NCBI GenBank assembly: GCA_934130935.1
Contig: CAKOYQ010000002.1
Span: 62,001-126,000, forward strand
Length of the DNA stretch: 64,000 bases
Source of the DNA: an uncultured Clostridia bacterium
Lineage (GTDB): Bacteria > Bacillota > Clostridia > TANB77 > CAG-508
Reading direction: 5' to 3'
Shown here: positions 52,504 to 61,422 of the stretch, piece by piece
Layout: every line of letters starts with the position of its first letter
How positions within the stretch are numbered: position 1 is the stretch's first letter
The notes under the pieces: model-generated
The model's input: only the letters and a program-made list of their open reading frames with translations
The model's database searches: none
Told to the model about the DNA's origin: nothing
Translations under genes and position numbers: made by a program

Positions 52504-54093
52504 ATGCAAAAAAAAGGTTATGTAAGTTTCGTATTACATGCACATCTTCCATTTATACATCATCCAGAAAGTGATGATTATCTTGAAGAATCATGGTTAT
52601 ATGAAGCAATTTCAGAAACATATATACCATTATTAAAAAACTTTAAAAAATTAGTTGATGAAGGTGTTAACTTTAGAATAACAATGTCAATAACCCCTAC
52701 TTTACTTTCAATGTTTGACAACAAACTATTACAAACAAAATATATAAATTATTTAGAAAAACTAATTGAATTATCAGAAAAGGAAATTGAACGTACAAAA
52801 TATGATGAAAGAGTTAATAGACTTTCTCACTATTATTATGATAGATATTCAGATGATTTGCATCTTTTTAGAGATGTTTGGAAATGTAATATAATAGAAC
52901 AATTCAAACATTTCCAAGATATTGGAGTTCTGGAAATTATAACTTGTGGTGCAACACATGGATATTTCCCTATCTTATATGTTACAGAAGAAACTATACG
53001 AGCTCAAATAGCTGTTGGTGTACAAACATATGAAAAATATTTTGGTAGAAAGCCTCGTGGAATTTGGTTGCCTGAATGTGGTTATGTTCCAGAAGCTGAT
53101 AAATTTCTTAAAGAATTTGGAATTGAATATGCAATTTTAGAATCTCATGGGATTTTATATGCTGACCCTACTCCTATTTATGGAACTTGTTCCCCTATTG
53201 TTTCCCCTGGCGGACTTGTTTGTTTTGGTCGTGATATGAAATCTTCTCAACAAGTTTGGAGTTCTATTGATGGATATCCAGGAGATTTTAATTATAGAGA
53301 ATTTTACAGAGATATTGGTTATGAGGCCGATTATGACTATATAAAACCATATATTGCTCATAATGGTGTTCGTGTTCACACTGGTATTAAATATTATAGA
53401 ATTACAGGAAAAACAGAACAAAAAGATTATTATGATGTTCAATGGGCAAAAGATTCTGCAGAGAGACAAGCAGGGCATTTTATGAATTCTCGTACAGAAC
53501 AAATTTCAAATATTTCTGATTACATGGAAAAACCACCTATTATTTTATGTCCTTATGATGCAGAATTATATGGTCATTGGTGGTATGAGGGTCCATATTG
53601 GTTATACATTTTATTTAAGAAAATTTATTATGATGAGTGTAATTTCGAATTAATTACCCCTTCTGAATATATTGATAAATATCCAGAAATGCAAGTTTGT
53701 GCTCCTTGTCGTTCAAGTTGGGGTGCAAATGGCTATAGTGGTGTATGGTTAAATCCAACAAATGATTATGTACATCGTCACTTACATAAAGCTGGCGATA
53801 GAATGGTTGAACTTGCAACATCATATCCTGATGCAGAAGGAATTATAAAAGATGCTCTTAATCAAGCTGCTCGTGAATTACTTCAAGCTCAAACAAGTTG
53901 TTGGTTATTTATTATTACAAATGGTACAATGGTTGATTATGCAAAAAAACGTATCAAAGATCATATTGGTCGCTTCACAAAATTGTATTATGAAATTAAA
54001 AATAATAAAATTGATGAAACATTTTTAGAAGATATTCAAATAAAAGATTGTATCTTTCCTGATATTGATTATCATATTTATACAAAATTATAA
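52504..54093 (+). CDS. GH57 1,4-alpha-glucan branching enzyme
   Basis: A 529-residue glycoside hydrolase of family 57 that probably makes alpha-1,6 branches in glycogen. It begins GYVSFVLHAHLPFIHHPE and has the nucleophile Glu191 in WLPECGY and the acid/base Asp352 in LCPYDAELYGHWW. A DUF1957-type C-terminal domain follows with SWGANGYSGVWLN. Start at the ATG at 52504 (AAAGGAG at 7 bases), not at an ATG 27 bases earlier inside the repeat. GH57 branching enzymes need no GH13 partner. Terminator at 54098. Confidence 0.92.
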   Translation: MQKKGYVSFVLHAHLPFIHHPESDDYLEESWLYEAISETYIPLLKNFKKLVDEGVNFRITMSITPTLLSMFDNKLLQTKYINYLEKLIELSEKEIERTKYDERVNRLSHYYYDRYSDDLHLFRDVWKCNIIEQFKHFQDIGVLEIITCGATHGYFPILYVTEETIRAQIAVGVQTYEKYFGRKPRGIWLPECGYVPEADKFLKEFGIEYAILESHGILYADPTPIYGTCSPIVSPGGLVCFGRDMKSSQQVWSSIDGYPGDFNYREFYRDIGYEADYDYIKPYIAHNGVRVHTGIKYYRITGKTEQKDYYDVQWAKDSAERQAGHFMNSRTEQISNISDYMEKPPIILCPYDAELYGHWWYEGPYWLYILFKKIYYDECNFELITPSEYIDKYPEMQVCAPCRSSWGANGYSGVWLNPTNDYVHRHLHKAGDRMVELATSYPDAEGIIKDALNQAARELLQAQTSCWLFIITNGTMVDYAKKRIKDHIGRFTKLYYEIKNNKIDETFLEDIQIKDCIFPDIDYHIYTKL

Positions 54094-54097
54094 TTTC

Positions 54098-54131
54098 AAA
54101 GCATTGAGTACATTATACTCAGTGCTTTTTA
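54098..54131 (+). terminator. terminator after the GH57 gene
   Basis: AAGCATTGAGTA pairs with TACTCAGTGCTT (one G-T pair), with a 5-base loop, followed by TTTTTATTT, five bases past the stop codon. Confidence 0.88.
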
Positions 54132-54239
54132 TTTAATAATAGAACAGTAAAATGATATATTACTTTTCTCTCTATTAATTTAAACATCAGAGTCCAAGTT
54201 TCATTTTCTCCATTTATAGAATATTATATTTTAGTTATT

Positions 54240-54268
54240 GTATATATTTTTTATTTTAGCAAATACTA
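54240..54268 (+). promoter_or_regulatory. putative forespore promoter of ytxC
   Basis: GTATA (54240-54244), exactly 17 bases, AATACTA (54262-54268), 32 bases before the start codon. The same arrangement as at gpr and spoVAC. Confidence 0.6.
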
Positions 54269-54299
54269 TACAAAACGAGAATCTAAAAAGGAGTTGTTT

Positions 54300-55160
54300 A
54301 TGAGTTCATTATGTATAAAAACAAACAATGAAGAAATTTTATCATATCTTAAAAACGAGTTCTCAAGTTTTAACATGTTAAACATCTCGTACTCTATGAA
54401 TGAATTCAAATCATACAAAAACATAATAATTCATTATACAGGAATTGATAAGGAACTCTTTTACACTAAACTTGCAACTATTTTTTCTTACTTAGTTATT
54501 GACTATTTTGAACATGATTTTATAGAAAATATACTTTCTAATAATTACTTTTATTTTGACAATACAGAACTTGCCAAAATTTTAGAATTATGTAATGAAA
54601 ACATCTGTGATGATGATGAGTTTTCATTTACTAATAGGCAAATAATACTTTTTGACACATTTTATGAATATATAACAAAACATCATTCTATTGTAATTAC
54701 TGGTTTTATAAATTTTAGATTAAAAGATTACAGAAATCTTTTAGAAAATTTAATAGATTTCTCTGTAAATGAATTTATTATTGAAAGAGAATATCTTGAA
54801 TTTGTATCTCTTTTAAGACTATATGTAAATTCACAGATTCCCTCTCCTATTGTTGTTCATTTAGTTGCTTTTGGAGATAATATTATTTTATTAGATGAAC
54901 ATTTAGAAATTATTGATGTTAATAAAAATGCCCTAAAAGCAAAATATTTGTCAGATGTTTCTTTTTCAAATAATGACTATGTTTTAAATACCTTATTAAA
55001 TTTATTACCTAAAACAATTCACTTACATCTTGTTTCATCATCTACTAATTTAGACTTTATAAATACATTACAACTTATTTTTGAAAATCGTACTAAAATT
55101 TGTACTGATTGTAACATTTGCAATCTATATAAAAAAATTCACATTAACCAAAAGAAATAG
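54300..55160 (+). CDS. ytxC: sporulation protein YtxC family
   Basis: A 286-residue protein of the YtxC sporulation family, restricted to endospore formers, of unknown biochemical role. The diagnostic part is TGFINFRLKDYRNLLENLID, then EFIIEREYLEFVSLLRLYVNSQ. The C-terminus has a small cysteine motif CTDCNICNLYK. The ATG at 54300 has AAAAAGGAG at 6 bases; a TTG two codons upstream lies next to the site. A forespore-type promoter precedes it. Its stop codon TAG overlaps the first bases of a REP-like repeat. Confidence 0.85.
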   Translation: MSSLCIKTNNEEILSYLKNEFSSFNMLNISYSMNEFKSYKNIIIHYTGIDKELFYTKLATIFSYLVIDYFEHDFIENILSNNYFYFDNTELAKILELCNENICDDDEFSFTNRQIILFDTFYEYITKHHSIVITGFINFRLKDYRNLLENLIDFSVNEFIIEREYLEFVSLLRLYVNSQIPSPIVVHLVAFGDNIILLDEHLEIIDVNKNALKAKYLSDVSFSNNDYVLNTLLNLLPKTIHLHLVSSSTNLDFINTLQLIFENRTKICTDCNICNLYKKIHINQKK

Positions 55161-55190
55161 GGCAAAATAGAATTGTCCCATTTTTGCCCT
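55159..55190 (+). repeat. REP-like palindrome, variant copy 4
   Basis: AGGGCAA...TTGCCCT ends are intact, but the core is different on the left (AATAGAATTGTCCC); the right half CCATTTTTGCCCT equals copy 1. It sits between convergent ytxC and the V-ATPase D gene and could serve as a weak terminator for either. The ytxC stop TAG runs into it. Confidence 0.8.
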
Positions 55191-55199
55191 AACAAATAT

Positions 55200-55832
55200 T
55201 TATTTAATTAACATTTCCTTAATTTTCATAAGCCTAGATGTAGATGCTCTCTCGTCTTCAGCTAATTTTAATTGGATATATTTTATAGTATCAATATAAT
55301 TAGGAATTGTTACATTTTCTATAGCATTAACTCTTCTTCTAGTCTTCTCAATTTCTGCTGAAATAAGCTCAATTGCCTTCTCATTTTGAGCAAGTTCTAA
55401 AAGAGATTCAGAAACCTCAGAAAAGCTTTCAATAGCCTTGTCTAGCTCAGAAGTAGTATATGCAAAACCATAAAGTACCTTATCTTCTACTTCTTCATCA
55501 TTTCTGTCAAAACCAAACTTAGGAATCTTAACACTCATAACACTTGTTTCGCCAATTTCCAAAGAAACTGATTTCTTTGGGATAATCAAAGCCTCTTCAA
55601 TATACTCTTCTCCAATAACAGCTTTTGCAAGCATAAAATTTTGATATGCGTTTTCTAACATCTTATCAGTTTTTTTACGAAGCACTTGATTCTCTTGAAC
55701 AAGCTCTAGCAATTTTTTTATAAGTTCATCTAATTTATCCTTTAATAGTTTATGACCCTTTTGAGCTGTTTTCAAAGACTTTTTCATATTGATACTTTCT
55801 ATACGAGTTAGATTTACATTTAATATAGCCAT
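55200..55832 (-). CDS. atpD: V-type ATPase subunit D
   Basis: A 210-residue coiled-coil rotor shaft that passes torque between the A3B3 head and the membrane ring. The helical heptad-rich ends (NVNLTRIESINMKKSLKTAQKGH near the start, TRRRVNAIENVTIPNYIDTI near the end) match. Last gene of the operon H-I-K-E-C-F-A-B-D. Confidence 0.96.
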   Translation of the reverse strand: MAILNVNLTRIESINMKKSLKTAQKGHKLLKDKLDELIKKLLELVQENQVLRKKTDKMLENAYQNFMLAKAVIGEEYIEEALIIPKKSVSLEIGETSVMSVKIPKFGFDRNDEEVEDKVLYGFAYTTSELDKAIESFSEVSESLLELAQNEKAIELISAEIEKTRRRVNAIENVTIPNYIDTIKYIQLKLAEDERASTSRLMKIKEMLIK

Positions 55833-55873
55833 TATATCATTCCCTTCTTAGTTACATTATTATATAATAAAAT

Positions 55874-57247
55874 TTATTTCTCTATATAATATTTATCAAT
55901 ATATATGTCTTTAATACGTTTAAGCTCTTGCTTTGGTAAGTCAGATAACAACTTCCAGCCTATATTTAAAGTTTCTTCTATAGTTCTATCAGTTTCAAAA
56001 CCTTGATCTATGAATTCTTTTTCGAAATCATCTGCAAATTTAGCATAAACTCTATCCAATTCTGAAAGAGCACTCTCTCCAAGAATTGCCATTAATTCTT
56101 TAGCATCTTTACCACGAGCATATGATGCAAATAATTGATTTAATACTCCAGAATGATCTTCTCTTGTTTTATTCTTTCCAATACCTTCATTTTTCAAACG
56201 AGATAGAGAAAGTAATACATCAACAGGTGGTGTCATTCCTCTTTTACTTAAATCTCTGCTTAATACTATTTGTCCTTCTGTTATATATCCAGTTAAATCT
56301 GGTACTGGGTGTGTCTTATCATCTTCTGGCATTGTTAGAATAGGAATCATAGTTACAGATCCTTCATTACCTTTTATTTTTCCAGCACGCTCATATATAG
56401 TAGCTAAATCTGTATATAAATATCCAGGATATGCTCTTCTTCCAGGTATTTCTTTTCTTGCTGCTGAAATTTCACGTAAAGCTTCTGCATAGTTTGTCAT
56501 ATCTGTCATTATTACTAAAACTTGCATTCCTTGTTCATAAGCTAAGTATTCAGCTGCTGTTAATGCCATACGAGGAGTTGATACACGCTCTACAGCTGGG
56601 TCATTAGCCAAGTTTATAAACATAACTGATCTATTTATTGCTCCAGTTTCTTTTAAGCTATTTATAAAAAATTCTGCATCTTCAAATGAAATTCCTATTG
56701 CAGCAAATACAACAGCAAATTTTGAATCTTCTTTTAACACTTTTGCTTGTCTAGCTATTTGTACAGCAAGCTCTGCATGTGGAAGTCCTGACCCTGAGAA
56801 TATAGGTAATTTCTGTCCTATAACCAATGTATTTAATCCATCTATTGAAGATACTCCTGTTTGTATAAATTCTGATGGAAATATTCTTGCTGCTGGATTT
56901 ATTGGTTTTCCATTTATATCAATTTTTTTATCTGCAATTACATTTGGCATTCCATCTATTGGTTTTCCCATTCCGTCAAATACTCTTCCTAAAATGTTTT
57001 TAGATACTCCAAATTCTAAGCCCTTTCCTAAAAATCTAACTTTTGACTCCTTTAAGTTTATTCCTGAACTACTTTCAAATAATTGAACTAATGCCGCTTG
57101 TTCTGTTACTTCTAAGACTTTGCATCTTCTTATTTCTCCGTTTTGAAGTTTTATTTCACCAATCTCATCATATTTAACATTTTCAACATTTTCAACTAAC
57201 ATCAAAGGTCCTGCTGTCTCTTTTATTGTTTTATATTCTTTTATCAT
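55874..57247 (-). CDS. atpB: V-type ATPase subunit B
   Basis: A 457-residue regulatory head subunit; it forms the A3B3 hexamer with subunit A but lacks a canonical P-loop. Clear family marks are FSGSGLPHAELAVQIARQAKV, AAIGISFEDAEFFINSL and PTPRMALTAAEYLAYE-type residues. Overlaps subunit A by 4 bases, ensuring coupled translation. Confidence 0.98.
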   Translation of the reverse strand: MIKEYKTIKETAGPLMLVENVENVKYDEIGEIKLQNGEIRRCKVLEVTEQAALVQLFESSSGINLKESKVRFLGKGLEFGVSKNILGRVFDGMGKPIDGMPNVIADKKIDINGKPINPAARIFPSEFIQTGVSSIDGLNTLVIGQKLPIFSGSGLPHAELAVQIARQAKVLKEDSKFAVVFAAIGISFEDAEFFINSLKETGAINRSVMFINLANDPAVERVSTPRMALTAAEYLAYEQGMQVLVIMTDMTNYAEALREISAARKEIPGRRAYPGYLYTDLATIYERAGKIKGNEGSVTMIPILTMPEDDKTHPVPDLTGYITEGQIVLSRDLSKRGMTPPVDVLLSLSRLKNEGIGKNKTREDHSGVLNQLFASYARGKDAKELMAILGESALSELDRVYAKFADDFEKEFIDQGFETDRTIEETLNIGWKLLSDLPKQELKRIKDIYIDKYYIEK

Positions 57248-59028
57248 TCTGCTAGACCTCCTTTTTCTATTATTGCTTCTGTTTCAATACTCATAGCTTT
57301 TTCTATATCATCAAATTCTGTATCAGCTTTAGCTTCTTCAATAAATTTAGCTTTACCTATTCTTGATACATATGGTAATCTTATATATTCCTCAACATTT
57401 ACTCCTGCTTCTGTAGCTTTAGTAACTTTGTCATAGAATTTGAATATCATTTTTAGAATTCTTTCTTGTTTATGACTTGATGTATAACAATCAACATCAT
57501 CAAAAGCATCTTGTGCTAAATAATCTTCTCTCAAAATTCTTGCAACTTCTAATGTTACCCTATCTTTAGTAGAAACAGCATCAATTCCTACTAATTGAAC
57601 TATTTCTTGCAACTTTGCTTCTTCTTGTAGTATAACCATAGCCTCATTCTTTAATTTTACAAAATCATCACTGATATTTTCTCTTTCCCATGTTTCAGCT
57701 TGTTCTTTATATAATGAGTAACTTGTAAGCCAGTTAATTGATGGGAAATGTCTTTTTGCTGCTAATGATGCGTCTAATCCCCAGAATACTTTTACTATTC
57801 TAAGTGAACTTTGACTAACAGGCTCTGAAATATCTCCACCAGCTGGTGATACAGCTCCTATTACTGTAAGTGTACCTGTTCTTTCATCATTTCCTAAACA
57901 TTCTACCTTACCTGCTCTTTCATAGAATTCTGCGACTCTTGAGCTTAAATAAGCTGGATATCCTTCTTCTCCAGGCATTTCTTCTAGTCTGCCACTCATT
58001 TCTCTTAAAGCTTCTGCCCATCTTGATGTAGAATCTGCCATAAGTGCTACATCATATCCCATATCTCTATAAAATTCTGCGATTGTTATTCCTGTATATA
58101 TTGAAGCTTCTCTTGCAGCAACAGGCATATCTGATGTATTAGCAATTAATACTGTTCTATTCATTAATGAGTCTTTTGTTTTTGGATCTATTAAATGAGG
58201 AAATTCTGTTAAAACTTCTGTCATTTCATTTCCACGTTCTCCACATCCTACATAAATTATTATATCTGCATCTGCCCATTTTGCAAGTTGATGTTGAATA
58301 ACTGTTTTTCCACTTCCAAATGCCCCTGGTATTGCACATGTTCCACCTTTTGTAATTGGGAAAAATGTGTCTATTACTCTTTGTCCTGTTACTAACATGT
58401 CATCAGGATTTAATTTTTTGTTTACTGGTCTTGGTCTTCTTACTGGCCACTTTTGCATCATTTGTACTTCATGTAATTTACCTTTTTTGTCTTCAATTAC
58501 ACATATAGTCTCACATACAGTATAATCTCCAGATTTTATCTCTTTAATTATTCCTTCAATTCCTACTGGAACCATTATTTTACATTCAATTACTTTTGTC
58601 TCTTGAACTCCACCTATAATGTCTCCTGATTTTACTGTATCCCCTACATTTTTCTTAGGAACAAATGTCCATTTTCTTTCTTTATCTATGCTACTTACTT
58701 CAATTCCTCTTTCAATATTTTTACCTGTATTTTCATATATTTTTTCAAGAGGTCTTTGAATTCCATCATATATAGAAGTTAACATTCCAGGACCTAATTC
58801 AACACTAAGAGGCATTCCTGTTTGGATTATTTTTTCTCCAGGTCCTACACCAGATGTTTCTTCATATACTTGTATTGACGCATTTCCTCCATTCATTTCA
58901 ATGATTTCACCAATCAAGTTCTTGCTAGATACTTTTACTACGTCAAACATATTTGCATCTTCCATTCCTTTTGCTATGACAAGTGGTCCTGATACTTTTG
59001 TTATGATACCTTGTTTCAATGCTTTCAT
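57244..59028 (-). CDS. atpA: V-type ATPase catalytic subunit A
   Basis: A 594-residue catalytic subunit with Walker A GAFGSGKTV, the non-homologous region typical of V/A-type A subunits (about 110-190), the Walker B VALMADSTSRWAEALRE and arginine-finger partners. The length equals that of archaeal and Clostridium homologues. ATG start with AAAGGGATG upstream. Confidence 0.98.
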   Translation of the reverse strand: MKALKQGIITKVSGPLVIAKGMEDANMFDVVKVSSKNLIGEIIEMNGGNASIQVYEETSGVGPGEKIIQTGMPLSVELGPGMLTSIYDGIQRPLEKIYENTGKNIERGIEVSSIDKERKWTFVPKKNVGDTVKSGDIIGGVQETKVIECKIMVPVGIEGIIKEIKSGDYTVCETICVIEDKKGKLHEVQMMQKWPVRRPRPVNKKLNPDDMLVTGQRVIDTFFPITKGGTCAIPGAFGSGKTVIQHQLAKWADADIIIYVGCGERGNEMTEVLTEFPHLIDPKTKDSLMNRTVLIANTSDMPVAAREASIYTGITIAEFYRDMGYDVALMADSTSRWAEALREMSGRLEEMPGEEGYPAYLSSRVAEFYERAGKVECLGNDERTGTLTVIGAVSPAGGDISEPVSQSSLRIVKVFWGLDASLAAKRHFPSINWLTSYSLYKEQAETWERENISDDFVKLKNEAMVILQEEAKLQEIVQLVGIDAVSTKDRVTLEVARILREDYLAQDAFDDVDCYTSSHKQERILKMIFKFYDKVTKATEAGVNVEEYIRLPYVSRIGKAKFIEEAKADTEFDDIEKAMSIETEAIIEKGGLAE

Positions 59029-59041
59029 CCCTTTCTTGTTT

Positions 59042-59368
59042 TTAAGAATTATCTTCCTTAAAATTAATTTCTATTCCAACAGCTTTTTGAACCATATCTT
59101 TTATTCTCTTTTCTCCATATTTTAGGCTTCCTGTATTGCTTGGTATTGTTATTATTGCTGGAATCTTATTTTTTTTCATTTTTTCTAAATATTTTTCAGC
59201 TTTTATACTTACATTTTCTGTTATATATATAATCGCATAATCTTCTTCTATTAATTTCGGAATGATTTGTTTTATATCATTCTCTTCATATGCAGGATAC
59301 ATATCCATTCCTATAGCAGAAAAACCCAGTATTGACTCTTTATCTCCTACTACTGCTATTTTATACAT
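59042..59368 (-). CDS. atpF: V-type ATPase subunit F
   Basis: A 108-residue Rossmann-like small subunit attached to the central stalk (NtpG in enterococcal naming). Pattern: KIAVVGDKESILGFSAIGMD, DYAIIYITE, IPAIITIPSNTG. Overlaps subunit C by 8 bases. Confidence 0.95.
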   Translation of the reverse strand: MYKIAVVGDKESILGFSAIGMDMYPAYEENDIKQIIPKLIEEDYAIIYITENVSIKAEKYLEKMKKNKIPAIITIPSNTGSLKYGEKRIKDMVQKAVGIEINFKEDNS

Positions 59369-60329
59369 AACTTTCCCTTAACCTTTCTTTTATTTTTTCA
59401 TTACTTATGTTATTTAGTTTACCAGTAAAAATAATTCTGATATTCTTAAATTCTGTTTGTTTTGCATATATATATGCTACTACAGGTTCTATTGTAAGTG
59501 CTTTTAGCTTAGCTTCTTTCATATAGCTCATTATATAATTATCGCAAAATTTGTCTAATTTTTCATAATTATATAATGCTTGCTCTATAGTATCAGAAAA
59601 TCCCATAAATTTATATTTTAAATTTTGATCATCTTCGTTTAAGTTTTCAATAAAAGTTTTTAAATTGATTTTTCCTCCTTCTATATACGAAATCTCAAAT
59701 ATTGATGATTTTTTATATATCTTTCTTACTCTGAAAAATGTTTTTATATTTGTTATATCTATTAATTTTTCAATATATTTTGATATATATTCATTTTTTA
59801 TTTTTTTAGCTAATTCCTTCATTTTGCCAAAACATGCCTTATCTAATATAGAATCTATTACAAATGGCATCTTGCTTTTTTCATATAGTTCGATTGCTTG
59901 TTCGATAGCTTCTTTCATATTATTTTCTAATTTATCATATTCTTCATTTATCATTATTTCGTCTATTTCTGTTTTTGAAATAGTTCCACTATCAATTAAA
60001 CTATCTTTATATTCTTTTTTTTGAATCTTTGATTTTAGTATAAGCTTTACATTATAGTAATCATTTTGACTTAAAAATATCTCTACAAAATCACTTTCAT
60101 CTATTATTTCTTTTATTAATTTGTAAAGATTTTCTTCTGCGTTTTTTAAAACTAATTCATAATCTTCATATCTTTGAACTATGTCAAAATCATACTCTTT
60201 TTCTCTTAAAACTGATACTATTCTTCCTATATCTTTTTCAGAAGCTAATTGTTCTAAATTTGCTTTCGTCAATAATCGATTCTCTTTTGCTTTTATCTTT
60301 GATACCGCATACGGATATATTTTTTCCAT
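59361..60329 (-). CDS. atpC: V-type ATPase subunit C (V0 d/AC39)
   Basis: A 322-residue helical subunit that links the rotor ring to the central stalk. It begins YPYAVSKIKAKENRLLTKANL, with FFRVRKIYKKS in the middle and EPVVAYIYAKQTEFKNIRII at the end, as in the family. ATG start with AGGGAGG upstream. Confidence 0.93.
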   Translation of the reverse strand: MEKIYPYAVSKIKAKENRLLTKANLEQLASEKDIGRIVSVLREKEYDFDIVQRYEDYELVLKNAEENLYKLIKEIIDESDFVEIFLSQNDYYNVKLILKSKIQKKEYKDSLIDSGTISKTEIDEIMINEEYDKLENNMKEAIEQAIELYEKSKMPFVIDSILDKACFGKMKELAKKIKNEYISKYIEKLIDITNIKTFFRVRKIYKKSSIFEISYIEGGKINLKTFIENLNEDDQNLKYKFMGFSDTIEQALYNYEKLDKFCDNYIMSYMKEAKLKALTIEPVVAYIYAKQTEFKNIRIIFTGKLNNISNEKIKERLRESYV

Positions 60330-60344
60330 AAATACCTCCCTGTT

Positions 60345-60905
60345 CTAGCTAAATAAAATAGTATCAATTTCTTTTTCTATTTCTTCATCCATAAATTTCA
60401 TATTTTCTTCAAAATCATAGTTATATTCTATTTTTCCTTGTCTTATAATAACACCTGACTCAAATTCATCAGTTTTATCTAAAACTTGCATTTCATAACT
60501 TGAAGCTTTCCTTTTAATCTCTTCATAGCATTTTTTAGGTAATATTACTTCTATGTCTTTCTCATCTTTATATTTACTTAGTTTTTGATCTACTAATTTT
60601 ACATATGTATTATCATCTAAATCTTTTATTTTTTGTTTTACTTTTTCTTTTACAATTTCTATAATTCTTTTTCTTTCAACTAATTCTGCACTTCTAGCCT
60701 CAAATTCAACTTTTTCTATTTCTGAAACCGAATTTTTAGTTATTTTTGCCCTTACTATTTCAAATTGATCTTGTGCTTCTTTTGCAGCTTTATTTGAATT
60801 TTCTTCTTCTATTTTTTTTGCTGTCTCTTGTGCTCTTGCAATTATTAAATTAGCTTCATTTTGAGCTTCTTCAATAATTTTATTTAAGATAACTTCTTCT
60901 TCCAC
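60345..60905 (-). CDS. atpE: V-type ATPase subunit E
   Basis: A 186-residue peripheral-stalk subunit. The N-terminal half is a long coiled coil (KIIEEAQNEANLIIARAQE), and the C-terminal globular part contains FESGVIIRQGKIEYNYDFE. Starts with ATG behind AAAGGAG. Between K and C in the operon. Confidence 0.92.
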   Translation of the reverse strand: MEEEVILNKIIEEAQNEANLIIARAQETAKKIEEENSNKAAKEAQDQFEIVRAKITKNSVSEIEKVEFEARSAELVERKRIIEIVKEKVKQKIKDLDDNTYVKLVDQKLSKYKDEKDIEVILPKKCYEEIKRKASSYEMQVLDKTDEFESGVIIRQGKIEYNYDFEENMKFMDEEIEKEIDTILFS

Positions 60906-60928
60906 TATTCATTCTCCTTTCCTGGTTT

Positions 60929-61420
60929 TTATCCAACTACAACTCCATTGTAAGCTAAGAATGAAATTAATAGTCCTAACAATGCATATGTTTCAACAAT
61001 AGCTGCCAATGTAATAGCTTTTCCTAAATCGTCTGCATTTTTAGCTACAACTCCTACACCTGCTGCTGCAGCTTTACCTTGGAATACTCCAGATACATAT
61101 CCTGTAATTCCTATAGCTAATCCTGATGCTAATAATTGGAATCCTTGTGCTGTTGTTAAAGTAACTGCACCTCCTAATAATCCTGCCTTTGATAATATTA
61201 AGAATGCTATAATAAAACCATAAAGTCCTTGTGTACCTGGTAATAATTGTAATACTAATAATTTACCAAATTTACTTGAATCTTCTGATACTGCTCCTGC
61301 TGCTGCTTGTCCTGCTATTGAAGTTCCTTTTGCTGATCCTATACCAGCGAATATAATTGCTATTGAAGCTCCTAAAATTGCTAAAAATTTACCATCTGCT
61401 AATCCTGCTAAAAATTCCAT
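60929..61420 (-). CDS. atpK: V-type ATPase rotor ring subunit K, sodium-type residues
   Basis: A 163-residue proteolipid of four transmembrane helices (a duplicated hairpin). The ion site residues known from the Enterococcus hirae sodium V-ATPase are all conserved: Leu60, Thr63 and Gln64 in QLLPGTQGLYGF, Gln114 in VFQGKAAAAG, and Glu143 in IVETYALLG. This predicts sodium coupling rather than proton coupling. SD AGGAGG; ATG 61420. Confidence 0.96.
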   Translation of the reverse strand: MEFLAGLADGKFLAILGASIAIIFAGIGSAKGTSIAGQAAAGAVSEDSSKFGKLLVLQLLPGTQGLYGFIIAFLILSKAGLLGGAVTLTTAQGFQLLASGLAIGITGYVSGVFQGKAAAAGVGVVAKNADDLGKAITLAAIVETYALLGLLISFLAYNGVVVG

Positions 61421-61422
61421 AA

